Translations under genes and position numbers: made by a program
Source of the DNA: WRHT01 sp031550525
Lineage (GTDB): Bacteria; Desulfobacterota; Desulfovibrionia; Desulfovibrionales; Desulfovibrionaceae
Assembly (NCBI GenBank): GCA_031550525.1
Contig: JAVBON010000011.1
Location: 1 to 64,000 of the forward strand
Direction of reading: 5' to 3'
DNA: 64,000 bases
Part shown: piece after piece, positions 47,216 to 56,072 of the stretch
Layout: the number at the start of each line of letters is the position of its first letter
How positions within the stretch are numbered: the stretch's first letter is position 1
Notes under the pieces: generated by a model
Databases searched by the model: none
Seen by the model: the letters and a program-made list of their open reading frames with translations, nothing else
Told to the model about the DNA's origin: nothing

Positions 47216-47386
47216 AGCAAAATTGGCCACCAAAGGGCCGTAGGACGCGGCGAATCACAATTCGATCTGATGGATTCTAGAAGTGGTTTTTCAACAAGTT
47301 GGGCGACACTTTTGGCCCGCGCTATATTTGTATAACTGCGCAAGATTTGGCGTATGCCGTTGTGCCGTATAACTGTGAGATGTTTG

Positions 47387-48748
47387 ATGCATACCGTTTT
47401 TAACAACTGGCAGGAGTTTGAAACCTATCTGGACGGGCTGGGCCTTTTCAGAATGAGCCCAGGCATCGGCCGGGTGGAGCAGGTTTTGCGCGGCATGGGG
47501 CTTTTGCATCTGCCTATGCCGTTGGCGCAGATTGTGGGCACAAACGGCAAAGGCTCCACCTGCACATTTTTGGCCGCGCTGGCACGGGAGCATGGTGTGG
47601 TTTGCGGCCTGCACTCATCTCCGCATTTTGTCTCGGTGCGCGAGCGTTTGCGCATTTTTCGCCCCGGCGGTTCCGCTGATCATGCTGGTCCAGCCAGCAG
47701 GCCCGAGGGCGATTTGCTGCCGGAAGCCGACTGGCTGGAAGCGGCTAACGCCATAATGGCCCACGGCGGCGAGGCCCTTACTTATTTTGAGCTGGTTACG
47801 GCCATGGCCGTTTACATGCTGAACAAGCAAAAAGTGGGCCTGGCGGTTATGGAAACCGGCCTGGGCGGCAGCTTTGACGCTACCACCGCCTTGCATGCCG
47901 ACCTGGTGGTATTCACGCCCATAGCTCTTGACCATTGTGCCGTGTTGGGTGGCACCCTCAGCGAAATAGCGCGGGATAAAGCCGGGGCCATACGCCAAGG
48001 CCTGCCGGCCATATCGGCAAGGCAGCAAAAGGCGGCGGAAAACGAGCTTAAAGCCGCCGCAGCCGCCAAAGGGGCGGAGCTTTCCTTTATAGGCGAAACC
48101 TCATTGTTGCCGGAGGTATTTAAAAGCGGCGCGGCCGAGTTGGGGCTTGCGGGCGGGCACCAATTGGGCAATGCCGCTCTGGCCCTTGCCGCTTGGCGTA
48201 AACTGGCCCCGCTGCTTGGGGTTAAAATAGGCGACAGCCAGGTGCGCAAAGGCCTGCAAACTGCATGGCTGCCCGGCCGCATGCAGTTTTGCGCCGCCAA
48301 CCCGCGTTTGCGCCTGCCCGCGTTGCTGCTGGATGGCGGGCATAACGCGCACGGCCTGGCTGCTTTGGGGCACAGTCTTGCCCTGCAAGGCATAGCGCCG
48401 GGCGCTGTCATCTTTTCCTGCCTGGCAGATAAAGAGCCGGAAAAACTGCTGCCGCATTTGCGCGCCCTTGCCACCGGCCCTGTTTTTGTGCCGCAAATTC
48501 AAAACAACCCAAGGGCCATGCAGGCGGAAGAACTGGCCGCCCTTATAGGCCTTGCGGCCACGCCCACCTCAACGTTGTGGGAAGCGCTGGATTTGGCCTA
48601 TAAAAGCATTGCCCAGCGCTTGCCCGAAGAGCTGGAGCGGGGTATTGAAAAAGAGGGCGGGCACCCGCTGCTTATTTGCGGCTCGCTGTACCTGCTGGGC
48701 GAGTTTTATGCCCTTTACCCGCAATATCTTTCAAAGGAACAGGCATGA
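47387..48748 (+). CDS. folC: Folylpolyglutamate synthase / dihydrofolate synthase
   Basis: A 453-aa Mur-ligase-family enzyme adding glutamate to dihydropteroate and folates. The P-loop VGTNGKGSTCTFLA is near residue 50, HSSPHFVSVRERLRI contains the conserved His/Ser, and METGLGGSFDATTA, DLVVFTPIALDHCAVLG and LLLDGGHNAHGL are the remaining signature stretches. The start at 47387 was chosen for family length; there is no strong ribosome site, and an ATG 33 bp upstream is possible. The stop codon overlaps the selA start by ATGA, so the two form an operon with coupled translation. Confidence 0.95.
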   Translation: MHTVFNNWQEFETYLDGLGLFRMSPGIGRVEQVLRGMGLLHLPMPLAQIVGTNGKGSTCTFLAALAREHGVVCGLHSSPHFVSVRERLRIFRPGGSADHAGPASRPEGDLLPEADWLEAANAIMAHGGEALTYFELVTAMAVYMLNKQKVGLAVMETGLGGSFDATTALHADLVVFTPIALDHCAVLGGTLSEIARDKAGAIRQGLPAISARQQKAAENELKAAAAAKGAELSFIGETSLLPEVFKSGAAELGLAGGHQLGNAALALAAWRKLAPLLGVKIGDSQVRKGLQTAWLPGRMQFCAANPRLRLPALLLDGGHNAHGLAALGHSLALQGIAPGAVIFSCLADKEPEKLLPHLRALATGPVFVPQIQNNPRAMQAEELAALIGLAATPTSTLWEALDLAYKSIAQRLPEELERGIEKEGGHPLLICGSLYLLGEFYALYPQYLSKEQA

Positions 48749-50226
48749 CAGATTTCTCCCACCTTTTCCGCGCCTTGCCCTCGGTAGATGTATTGCTAAA
48801 GCAATTTGCAACGCTCCCCGCCGTGCAAGCCGTTTATTCCGGACCCATGGGCGTTTCCGGCGATTTTGTGCCGGAAAGCTACATAATCGGCACTCTCTCC
48901 CTGCCACGCGCCTTTGTGCGCGACCTGGCAAATTCGTATCTCGATGAATGCCGCAACGGCATACGTCAGGGCTGCTATACAGACGCCGCTTCACTTTCGG
49001 TCGCCGCCTTGTTGCCGGGCCTGGAGCGCTGGGCGCGCGACAAGGGCCGCCCCCATTTCCGGCGTGCCATCAACGCCACCGGCGTAGTTATACACACTAA
49101 CCTTGGCCGCTCCATTCTGGCCGAAGAAGCCGCCAAGGCCGTGGCTGAAGCCTGCCTGCATTACTCCAACCTCGAGTTCAACCTCAATACAGGCGAGCGC
49201 GGCAGCCGCTACAGCCATGTGGAGGCGCTGCTCTGCTCCCTAACCGGCGCGGAAGCGGCTTTAGTAGTTAACAACAACGCCGCCGCCGTGCTGCTGGTAC
49301 TGGATACCCTGTGCAAAAACCGCGAGGCCATTGTCTCGCGCGGGCAACTGGTGGAAATTGGCGGGAGCTTTCGCATACCCGAAGTAATGAAAAAAAGCGG
49401 CTGCACGCTGGTGGAAGTTGGCTCCACCAACCGCGCCCGCCTTTCCGATTACGCTGAGGCCATTACCGAAAATACCGCCGCCCTTATGCGCGTGCATACC
49501 TCCAACTACCGCATCATAGGCTTTCACAGTCAGGTTTCGCTGCCGGAACTGGCCGCCCTTGGCAAAGAGCGGGGCCTGCCTGTTATAGAAGATTTGGGCA
49601 GCGGCAACCTGTGCGATTTTGCCGCCGCAGGCGTGCCTTTGCTGGCGCAGGACGAGCCCACTGTGCAGAGAACCGTGGCTGACGGGGCCGACGTGGTAAG
49701 CTTTAGCGGCGATAAGGTGCTGGGCGGGCCTCAGGCCGGAATCATCGTCGGCAAGGCCGCTTACATAAGCAAAATTAAAAAGAACCAGCTTAACCGCGCC
49801 CTGCGCATAGATAAAATGACCTTAGCCGCGCTGGAAGCCACCCTGCGCATTTACAAAGAGCCGGAGCAGGCCCTTAAACGCATACCCACCCTGCGCATGA
49901 TCTGCGCCCCGGCGGATGAGCTTAAAGCCCGCGCCGCTCGTCTGGCCCGCAGGCTTAAAAAAGCCCTGCAAGGCAAGGCCGCCGTCAGTACCGCGCCCGG
50001 CTCCTCGCTGGTAGGCGGAGGCTCCTTCCCCGAGCGTCATCTGCCCACCACTCTGGTGTACATATCCTCAGGTTCCGTCGCTGCACAAGATTTGCGCCAG
50101 CGCCTGCTTGGCGCTTCCACCCCGCTGGTGGCGCGCCTTGAAGACGACCGCCTCTGCCTCGACGTGCGCACCGTGGCCGATGCCGAGTTTGTGTTGGTGG
50201 AACAAGCGTTGGTGGAAGTTTTGTAG
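48745..50226 (+). CDS. selA: L-seryl-tRNA(Sec) selenium transferase
   Basis: SelA converts seryl-tRNA(Sec) to selenocysteinyl-tRNA using selenophosphate. The 493-aa protein has the N-terminal tRNA-binding region (LPSVDVLLKQ), INATGVVIHTNLGRS, NNAAAVLLVLDTLCKN, and the PLP lysine in VVSFSGDKVLGGPQAGIIVG. It shows that this organism makes selenocysteine, which directly supports the UGA interpretation at 12298. The start at 48745 overlaps the folC stop and has AAAGGA ahead. selB, selC and selD are not in the window. Confidence 0.97.
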   Translation: MTDFSHLFRALPSVDVLLKQFATLPAVQAVYSGPMGVSGDFVPESYIIGTLSLPRAFVRDLANSYLDECRNGIRQGCYTDAASLSVAALLPGLERWARDKGRPHFRRAINATGVVIHTNLGRSILAEEAAKAVAEACLHYSNLEFNLNTGERGSRYSHVEALLCSLTGAEAALVVNNNAAAVLLVLDTLCKNREAIVSRGQLVEIGGSFRIPEVMKKSGCTLVEVGSTNRARLSDYAEAITENTAALMRVHTSNYRIIGFHSQVSLPELAALGKERGLPVIEDLGSGNLCDFAAAGVPLLAQDEPTVQRTVADGADVVSFSGDKVLGGPQAGIIVGKAAYISKIKKNQLNRALRIDKMTLAALEATLRIYKEPEQALKRIPTLRMICAPADELKARAARLARRLKKALQGKAAVSTAPGSSLVGGGSFPERHLPTTLVYISSGSVAAQDLRQRLLGASTPLVARLEDDRLCLDVRTVADAEFVLVEQALVEVL

Positions 50227-50248
50227 GCAGGGCGTGGAGTGAAGAATT

Positions 50249-50296
50249 CGAGAGGGGGAAGGGAACTTTTGAAAAAGTTCCCTTCCCCCTCTCGAG
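50249..50296 (+). terminator. Long hairpin after folC-selA
   Basis: A perfect inverted repeat of about 20 bp per arm (CGAGAGGGGGAAGGGAACTT and complement) around a short loop, ending in CTCGAGCTC. The T run is absent, so it might be a transcript-stabilising hairpin instead. Confidence 0.65.
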
Positions 50297-50884
50297 CTCT
50301 CCACCATCCCTCAAAACTTTTCAATTAGTTGTTTGGGAGCCGTGGTTAAACTGGCTTGTGCAAACATGTTACGTTTATCAAAGCTCAACATGTTATTCAA
50401 ACAGAACTGTTTTAGCGCATGTGTGTAAGCTTGGGCTTATGATACCAAACGTAACAAGCACAAACATCTTCATGCCACATAACTTGCTGGCGCAACCCTC
50501 TACCCAGCACAACCCACTAGTACAAACCCTTGCGGGTCCAGGTGTGGATCGTTTAGGCAAAGCTCAACAGTCTCACATCGGCAAGTGCCGGAAAGGTAAT
50601 ACTGCTGGCGATGCTCTTTCACGCCCCTGGTGGGTGATGGGGGTCCGGGAGGCAGGGTGAAACCCTCTTACCCCGGCCGCCGGAGGCATTACCTGCGCGG
50701 CGTCATCCGCATCCGACCAGTATACGCATTCGCATGCGCAGCCAGCGCGCATGGGTGCCGTGTAGCTGTTGTTTTGTTACGCATTGGCTGGTATAAGCGA
50801 TTCGTCCAAGCGGAATTACGCTTGAAATTTTTTGTGTTCCACATTAACCGGCGCGGCTTGGCCGCGGCTTTACGGAGCGCTTTC
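50297..50884. other. Upstream region of argB with repeats
   Basis: About 590 bp without a credible gene. It carries a GCCGCCGGAGGCAT repeat at 50641-50693 and a segment (50597-50625) shared in reverse with 44568-44596. A frame that extends argB upstream through this DNA has no family support. The argB promoter is expected near its right end. Confidence 0.5.
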
Positions 50885-51817
50885 ATGAGCATGCAGCAGG
50901 ATCAGGCCCAGCTTCTTATAGAATGTCTGCCCTATATAAAAAGTTTTTATGGCGAGACCATAGTTATAAAATACGGCGGGCACGCCATGAAAGACGAGCG
51001 CCTTAAAAAGGCCTTTGCCCTTAATATCGCCCTGCTGCGCTATGTTGGCATCAAGCCGGTTATTGTACACGGCGGCGGGCCGCAAATAGGCAAAATGCTG
51101 GAGCAACTCAATATTCAGTCCACCTTTTTGCAGGGGCAGCGCGTTACCGACGACGCCACCATGGATGTGGTGGAAATGGTGCTGGTAGGCCGCGTGAATA
51201 AAGAAATAGTTAACCTGCTCAATCTGGCCGGAGTTAAAGCCGTGGGGCTTTCCGGCAAAGACGGGCACCTTATTCAGGCCCGCAAGCTCGAAATGGTTGT
51301 CAAGTCTGAAGACAGAGCGCCGGAAATAATAGACCTCGGCAAGGTGGGCGAAGTGATGAGCGTGGATACCAAGCTTATAAACGTTCTTTCCGACGACGGC
51401 TTCATACCCGTAATCGCCCCTGTGGGAGTTGACGCCGACGGCGCTACCTACAACATAAACGCCGATTCCGTTGCCGGGGGCGTGGCTGCTGCCCTTAAAG
51501 CCAAACGCCTGCTGCTGCTTACCGACGTTAGCGGCGTGCTGGACGCCGGCGGCGCTCTCATACCCACCATAGAAATGGATAAAGCCTGGAGCCTGTTTGA
51601 AGACGGCACCATCAAAGGCGGGATGATCCCCAAAATCAAATGTTGCCTCGAGGCCCTGCAGGAAGGTGTTGAAAAAGCCATGATCATAGACGGCCGCGTG
51701 GAAAACTGCATTCTGCTGGAACTTCTGACCGATACAGGCATAGGCACCGAAATAGTCCAGAAAGCCCGCCACGCCGGCGGCGGCAAAACAAAGGGCGAGT
51801 TTGCCAAAGGCGCGTAA
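50885..51817 (+). CDS. argB: Acetylglutamate kinase
   Basis: Phosphorylates N-acetylglutamate, the second step of arginine biosynthesis. 310 aa from the ATG at 50885, chosen because it gives the family N-terminus (ECLPYIKSFYGETIVIKYGG). KYGGHAM is the phosphate-binding lysine motif, VIVHGGGPQIGKML the substrate loop and YNINADSVAGGVAAALKAKR the ATP-site region. The N-terminal helix of the kind that mediates arginine inhibition in hexameric enzymes is present, so feedback control is possible. GGAG lies nine bases ahead. The gene stands alone. Confidence 0.97.
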   Translation: MSMQQDQAQLLIECLPYIKSFYGETIVIKYGGHAMKDERLKKAFALNIALLRYVGIKPVIVHGGGPQIGKMLEQLNIQSTFLQGQRVTDDATMDVVEMVLVGRVNKEIVNLLNLAGVKAVGLSGKDGHLIQARKLEMVVKSEDRAPEIIDLGKVGEVMSVDTKLINVLSDDGFIPVIAPVGVDADGATYNINADSVAGGVAAALKAKRLLLLTDVSGVLDAGGALIPTIEMDKAWSLFEDGTIKGGMIPKIKCCLEALQEGVEKAMIIDGRVENCILLELLTDTGIGTEIVQKARHAGGGKTKGEFAKGA

Positions 51818-52107
51818 GGCACGGCGGCTGAGGCCGGATTTATGAGCGCAGGGGCGCTGCCTCGAACCCCGCAAGGGTGGTAGCCCGTATGACAAAAGCG
51901 CAACGGTTTTTGGCTGGCAAGTTATAGAGGGGGCAGAACTGAAGAGGCTCTATTCCGAGCCCCCTTGGCCCCGAAACTTTAGCGCTTATAGGTTTGCCGG
52001 TAATTTTAAGCGCCTGGCGCGTCTGAAGGTTTTATCGGGGCTGGCGGGTGGGAGAAGATTTTTTGGGGCGCAGGCAGAAGGCAAAAACACCTTAGCGCCA
52101 ACAGCCC
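51818..52107. other. Convergent intergenic region between argB and rlmH
   Basis: Contains a GAGGCCGGATTTATGAGCGC string related to the spacers at 12912 and 44548 and a repeat-like CGCAAGGGTGGTAGCCCG segment. No clear terminator or gene. Confidence 0.45.
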
Positions 52108-52572
52108 CTAGTGATGGTAGCCTGTTTTTCTTATTATGCAATCGGCCCTGAAGAGTTGTTCCCACAAAAGCACGCAGGCCAGCTCGTGCGGAAAGGTCAT
52201 GGCCCCCAGGCTCAGTTTTTTGTGCGCCTTTTTCAGTATGGCTTCCGAAAGCCCGTAGGCTCCGCCTATAATAAAGCAGGGTGGGGCGGCTTTATCCCAC
52301 AGGCCGTTCAAGTACGCGGCAAAGATTGGGGAATCGGGGTTTTGCCCGTGCTCGTCAAGGCAAATCCAGGTGCAGCCGCCGGGCAGGGCCGCCAAAATAC
52401 GCTCACCCTCCTGCGTTTTACGGGCTTCAACCGGCAAAGAGGGGTCCGCGTCTTTCACAACCAGTTCCTGCAACTGCCAGCCCTTGCTCAAGCGGCTGCG
52501 GTAATGCTCAATGGCATTTAGCCAGTGCGGGGTTTTAATACGTCCTACATATATAAAAAAAGCTTTATTCAT
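52108..52572 (-). CDS. rlmH: 23S rRNA (pseudouridine1915-N3)-methyltransferase
   Basis: A 154-aa SPOUT methyltransferase that modifies helix 69 of 23S rRNA in the assembled ribosome. The trefoil-knot motifs CFIIGGAYGLSEAILKKAHK and LSLGAMTFPHELACVLLWEQ and the C-terminal GYHH are diagnostic. Length matches E. coli RlmH (155 aa). It is divergent from the Sua5/YrdC gene with about 100 bp between them. The ATG is preceded by AAGAGCAATTTTA, a weak ribosome site. Confidence 0.96.
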   Translation of the reverse strand: MNKAFFIYVGRIKTPHWLNAIEHYRSRLSKGWQLQELVVKDADPSLPVEARKTQEGERILAALPGGCTWICLDEHGQNPDSPIFAAYLNGLWDKAAPPCFIIGGAYGLSEAILKKAHKKLSLGAMTFPHELACVLLWEQLFRADCIIRKTGYHH

Positions 52573-52674
52573 TAAAATTGCTCTTTATCTTGGCATCAAG
52601 GTATATGCTGTGTTATACTGATAGGTAGCGTTCAGTTTATTGTGGTCAAATTCTATCAAGATTGGAAGAATAAA

Positions 52675-53316
52675 ATGAACTCGCTTTCCTTGCAAGATGC
52701 AGTGCAGGTATTACGTGGCAATGGCGTGCTGGTATACCCCACGGAAACATTTTACGCCATAGGCGGCAATGCCTTAAGCCGCGATGCCGTGGCCGCGGTG
52801 TATGCAGCCAAGGAGCGCGACAAGCATTTTCCGTTGCCGGTTATTATAGGCGATTTTTCGCAGTTGGAGCTTATTGCGGATTGCAGCAGCCACCATGCCA
52901 TGGATTTGGCCGAATGCTTCTGGCCGGGCCCGCTTACCATTCTTTTTACGGCCAGCGCCTCTTTGCCTACATTGCTTACCGGCGGTACAGGCAAGGTAGC
53001 CGTGCGCCTGAGCTCGCACCCGGCTGCCCGCGACTTGTGCCTGGAGGCGGGTTTTCCGCTTATATCCTCCAGCGCCAACATAAGCAACCGCCCGCCTGTA
53101 ACGGATAAGGCGCGGTTGGATTCCGTACTGCTCAACTCCATAGGCGGCGCGTTGTATGATGCCGCCCCACTGCCTGAAGGCGGCGAGCCTTCCACCATTG
53201 TGGAAGTGGCGAATACTGCCGTGGGCGGCCGCTTTATACGTATTTTGCGCCAGGGCGCTATATCGGCGGATAAACTTATGGATTTGGGGTTCGCCTGCCA
53301 TAAACACCCGGATTAG
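52675..53316 (+). CDS. Sua5/YciO/YrdC family threonylcarbamoyl-AMP synthase
   Basis: A 213-aa YrdC-domain enzyme, probably making threonylcarbamoyl-AMP for the t6A37 modification of tRNA. The motifs GVLVYPTETFYAIGGNA, FWPGPLTILF, VAVRLSSHPAARDLC and ISSSANISNRPPV are typical. It lacks the extra Sua5 C-terminal domain. It could instead be a YciO-type paralogue; the KR-containing substrate motif (YAAKERDKHFPLPVII) favours TsaC. The ATG at 52675 has GGAAG eight bases ahead. Confidence 0.9.
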   Translation: MNSLSLQDAVQVLRGNGVLVYPTETFYAIGGNALSRDAVAAVYAAKERDKHFPLPVIIGDFSQLELIADCSSHHAMDLAECFWPGPLTILFTASASLPTLLTGGTGKVAVRLSSHPAARDLCLEAGFPLISSSANISNRPPVTDKARLDSVLLNSIGGALYDAAPLPEGGEPSTIVEVANTAVGGRFIRILRQGAISADKLMDLGFACHKHPD

Positions 53317-53432
53317 TTATGCCGCGCTTATAAGTCCGGTTCCATCTTTACGCCTTTCTCCATAATCTTAATAATCAGACCGGCGGGATGAGGTTGTTAA
53401 AACCTTTTCCCGCCGGTGGCATATACTTTTAG

Positions 53433-53535
53433 AGCATTTTAACGTGTAAATTTTATATGTTTTTTTAAAAAGCTGAATGATGCTGCCCTAAAAAGGCATT
53501 GCAGGGCATTTAAACTTTTCCAAAGTTAAAATGCT
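53433..53535. repeat. 103 bp element with AGCATTTTAAC terminal inverted repeats
   Basis: AGCATTTTAAC at 53433-53443 and GTTAAAATGCT at 53525-53535 are exact complements around 80 AT-rich bases. A GCATTTTAA string also occurs at 38066. It could act as a convergent terminator between the genes ending at 53316 and 53557. Confidence 0.45.
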
Positions 53536-53556
53536 ATAGCCGTGCATAATCCTAAT

Positions 53557-54735
53557 TTATTTGATTGTTACCTTGTCGGCATACCTGAGGCCGTATTCTG
53601 AAAGCTCCTGGCCTATGCCCGGCAGCTCCGGTATGGCATAGCGGCCGTTTTCGGGCTGGTAGTCGTACTGGCAGGTTTTGCGGTTTAGCGGGTGGCTGTT
53701 TATGCCATGGTGCTCGTGTATGATAAAATTGTGCAAAGCGGCTTCAAGGTGGAGCGAAGCGGCCTTGCAAATGGGGCTGGAGCATACGTGGGTCTGCACG
53801 CTTACATCGTAAGTGGCGGCCATGTCGCATATTTTTTTGCCTTCGGTTATGCCGCCGCAGTTGCCAAGGTCGGGCTGAATTACCTTGAGAGAGCCGTTTT
53901 CAAAAAATGGCCTGAAGCCCCATCGGGTGTAAATACGCTCGCCAGAGGCCAGCGGAATGTTCACGCCTTCGGCCACGCGGCGCATATGGTCCGGGTCTAG
54001 CGGCATAACGGCCTCTTCATAGAACAGGATGTTATAAGGCTCGCACATTTTGCCAAACTCAACGGCTGCGGGTACGTCTGTAATACCGTGGTTTTCCAGA
54101 ATAATATCGCGGTCAGGCCCTATAATTTCGCGTACTTTCGCCAGGCGTTGCTCGGCAAGTTTCAGAAACTTGCGGTCAAAATGCACGGTGGTGTCGTTTT
54201 TGTGGGTCCAACTGCCGTCAGCGTGGTGGCGTATGAAGTTCAGCTTCACACAGTCGTAGCCTTCGGCCACGGCGGCGTGTGTTGCAGGTATGTAAGCGTT
54301 GGCGTCTTTAATATTGTCCGCTTTTTCGCCCCAGCCGAATTGCAACTGGCTGGCGTACACGCGCAAATTTTCACGCTGTTTGCCGCCCAGCAGTTTGTAA
54401 AGGGGCAGGTTGGCGGCCTTGGCCTTTATGTCCCACAGGGCCATGTCTATGGCGCTTATTGCGCCCATTTCCACAGCGCCGTTGCCCGCAGTCCAAAAGC
54501 CGGTGCGGAATATTTTTTCCCAGATAACTTCATTTTCCAACGGGTCCATGCCCACGGCCAGAGGGGCCAGCTCCGCCAGCATATGAAACGCGGCGCTCGC
54601 GCCAAAGGTGAAGGCCAAGGCCGATTCGCCATAGCCGTAAATGCCTTCGTCGGTATTCACCCGGCAAATTACGGGGCGCAAATAAAATGGCTGATCGTAT
54701 TTAAGCATGAAAACATCAATGCTGGTAATTTTCAT
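53557..54735 (-). CDS. Enolase-superfamily dehydratase (mandelate racemase / galactonate-dehydratase-like)
   Basis: A 392-aa enzyme of the enolase superfamily. The capping domain (MKITSIDVFMLKYDQPFYLR) is followed by a TIM barrel with the KxN motif YDCVKLNFI and three metal-ligand positions (IILENHG, FYEEAVMP, LASGERIYTRWG). The C-terminal VQTHVCSSPICKAASLHL supplies the general base region. These resemble D-galactonate dehydratases of sugar-acid catabolism, but the substrate cannot be assigned. The ATG at 54735 has GGAG seven bases ahead; the longer frame that continues upstream runs antisense to panB and was rejected. It is divergent from panB. It may belong to sugar-acid catabolism acquired as a single gene. 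Confidence 0.9.
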   Translation of the reverse strand: MKITSIDVFMLKYDQPFYLRPVICRVNTDEGIYGYGESALAFTFGASAAFHMLAELAPLAVGMDPLENEVIWEKIFRTGFWTAGNGAVEMGAISAIDMALWDIKAKAANLPLYKLLGGKQRENLRVYASQLQFGWGEKADNIKDANAYIPATHAAVAEGYDCVKLNFIRHHADGSWTHKNDTTVHFDRKFLKLAEQRLAKVREIIGPDRDIILENHGITDVPAAVEFGKMCEPYNILFYEEAVMPLDPDHMRRVAEGVNIPLASGERIYTRWGFRPFFENGSLKVIQPDLGNCGGITEGKKICDMAATYDVSVQTHVCSSPICKAASLHLEAALHNFIIHEHHGINSHPLNRKTCQYDYQPENGRYAIPELPGIGQELSEYGLRYADKVTIK

Positions 54736-54939
54736 AACGGCTCCGCCTGGGTTGTTTGTTGTGCAAAATTGAACTTTAACCCAAAGCCGGGCAGGGGGCA
54801 AGGTAACGCGCCCATGGTTTTGCCACGGCGAATTCCATATGCGGTATGCGTTTCTTTGCGCACAAAGTTCTTGCGCGGCGGCTGTTAAGGGCCTAATTAT
54901 ACTTTTTGGGCATATGTAACTTAAGGTATGGAGAATAAT

Positions 54940-55812
54940 ATGAGCGCGCACAAGCATGTGGCGGAAGACGCTGTAAAAGCTCTTACCACTTTTGATATTG
55001 CCAAGGCCAAGGGCAGCCGCAAGCTGACCATGCTTACCTCTTACGATTACAGCATTGCCACGCTGGCGGAACAAAGCGGCGTGGATATGCTGCTGGTGGG
55101 CGATTCCATGGGCATGGTCATGCTGGGCAGGCCTGATACCATTTCCGTCACGCTGGATGAAATTATCATACACGCGCGCTCGGTGGTGCTGGCGGCCAAA
55201 CGCAGCATGGTAATTGCGGATATGCCCTTTATGACCTACGAGCAGGGCGTGTCTGAAGCCATGCATACGGCCAAGCGCCTGTTGCAGGAAGGCGGCGTGC
55301 GGGCCGTAAAGCTGGAGGGCGGGCGCGAGGTTGTGCCGCAAATAAAGGCCTTGGTGCAGGCCGGAGTGCCGGTATGCGGGCATATTGGCCTTACCCCGCA
55401 ACGCTCGGCCGTGCTGGGCGGCTTTAAGGTGCAGGGTAAAACCGCCCTGGCCGCGTATAATCTGGTGCAGGATGCCTTGGCCCTGCAACAGGCCGGGTGT
55501 TTCTGCATTGTGCTGGAGGCAGTGCCCGCGCAAATAGCCAAGCGCGTTACCGCCGCGCTGGATATTCCCACCATCGGCATAGGGGCTGGCCCGCATTGCG
55601 ACGGTCAGGTGCTGGTGTATACGGACATGCTCGGGCTTTATGACGCTTTTGTGCCTAAATTCGCCAAACAATACGCGCAGGTCGGCAATATTATCCGCGA
55701 CGCTTTCAGGCAATACGCCAAAGAAGTGCAAGAAGGAGTTTTCCCCGGCCCTGAGCACTCTTTTACAATTAAGGATGAAGAACTTGTTGAATTGGATAAT
55801 TTATTGAAATAA
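54940..55812 (+). CDS. panB: 3-methyl-2-oxobutanoate hydroxymethyltransferase
   Basis: First committed step of pantothenate synthesis: adds a hydroxymethyl group from 5,10-methylene-tetrahydrofolate to alpha-ketoisovalerate. 290 aa. The motifs MLTSYDYSIATLAEQSGVDM, VGDSMGMVMLG, VKLEGG, GHIGLTPQ and IGIGAGPHCDGQVLVYTDML are all present, including the metal-binding Asp residues and the catalytic Glu. The ATG at 54940 has GGAG seven bases ahead; one at 54928 would leave no ribosome site. It is a lone pan gene here. Confidence 0.97.
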   Translation: MSAHKHVAEDAVKALTTFDIAKAKGSRKLTMLTSYDYSIATLAEQSGVDMLLVGDSMGMVMLGRPDTISVTLDEIIIHARSVVLAAKRSMVIADMPFMTYEQGVSEAMHTAKRLLQEGGVRAVKLEGGREVVPQIKALVQAGVPVCGHIGLTPQRSAVLGGFKVQGKTALAAYNLVQDALALQQAGCFCIVLEAVPAQIAKRVTAALDIPTIGIGAGPHCDGQVLVYTDMLGLYDAFVPKFAKQYAQVGNIIRDAFRQYAKEVQEGVFPGPEHSFTIKDEELVELDNLLK

Positions 55813-55829
55813 CTTAAATATTTTTTATG

Positions 55830-55873
55830 AAATGCCGATTTTCGCCAGTTGTGCGGAAATCGGCATTTTTTAG
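55830..55873 (+). terminator. Terminator of panB
   Basis: AAATGCCGATTT and AAATCGGCATTT pair around a short loop, followed by TTT, 18 bp after the stop codon. Confidence 0.88.
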
Positions 55874-55941
55874 TTCTATTTCAGATTTTAATTAATTATA
55901 TCACTATATTATGTTTTTTATCATTAATAATACCATCTCCC

Positions 55942-55968
55942 TAAAGTGTCTTGCTGATTTACCGAAAA
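55942..55968 (+). promoter_or_regulatory. Sigma28 (FliA)-like promoter
   Basis: TAAAGTGT (7 of 8 with TAAAGTTT), 11 bases, then ACCGAAAA (6 of 8 with GCCGATAA), the spacing expected for FliA promoters, about 105 bp before the zinc-ribbon gene. This suggests coregulation with flagellar and chemotaxis genes; inferred from pattern only. Confidence 0.6.
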
Positions 55969-56072
55969 GAGCATTGAAATAGTCAGAAAACTAACTGAAG
56001 GTTTCGTCTTAACGGCACAGTATAGTGCCAGGCTGCGAAGGATACGCGGCTTAGAACTCAGGGAGAGAGTAA

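Noticed and set aside
54736..55758. Upstream extension of the enolase-superfamily gene to a longer protein
   Set aside because: This part is the antisense of panB; the family N-terminus starts at 54735 with a ribosome site.
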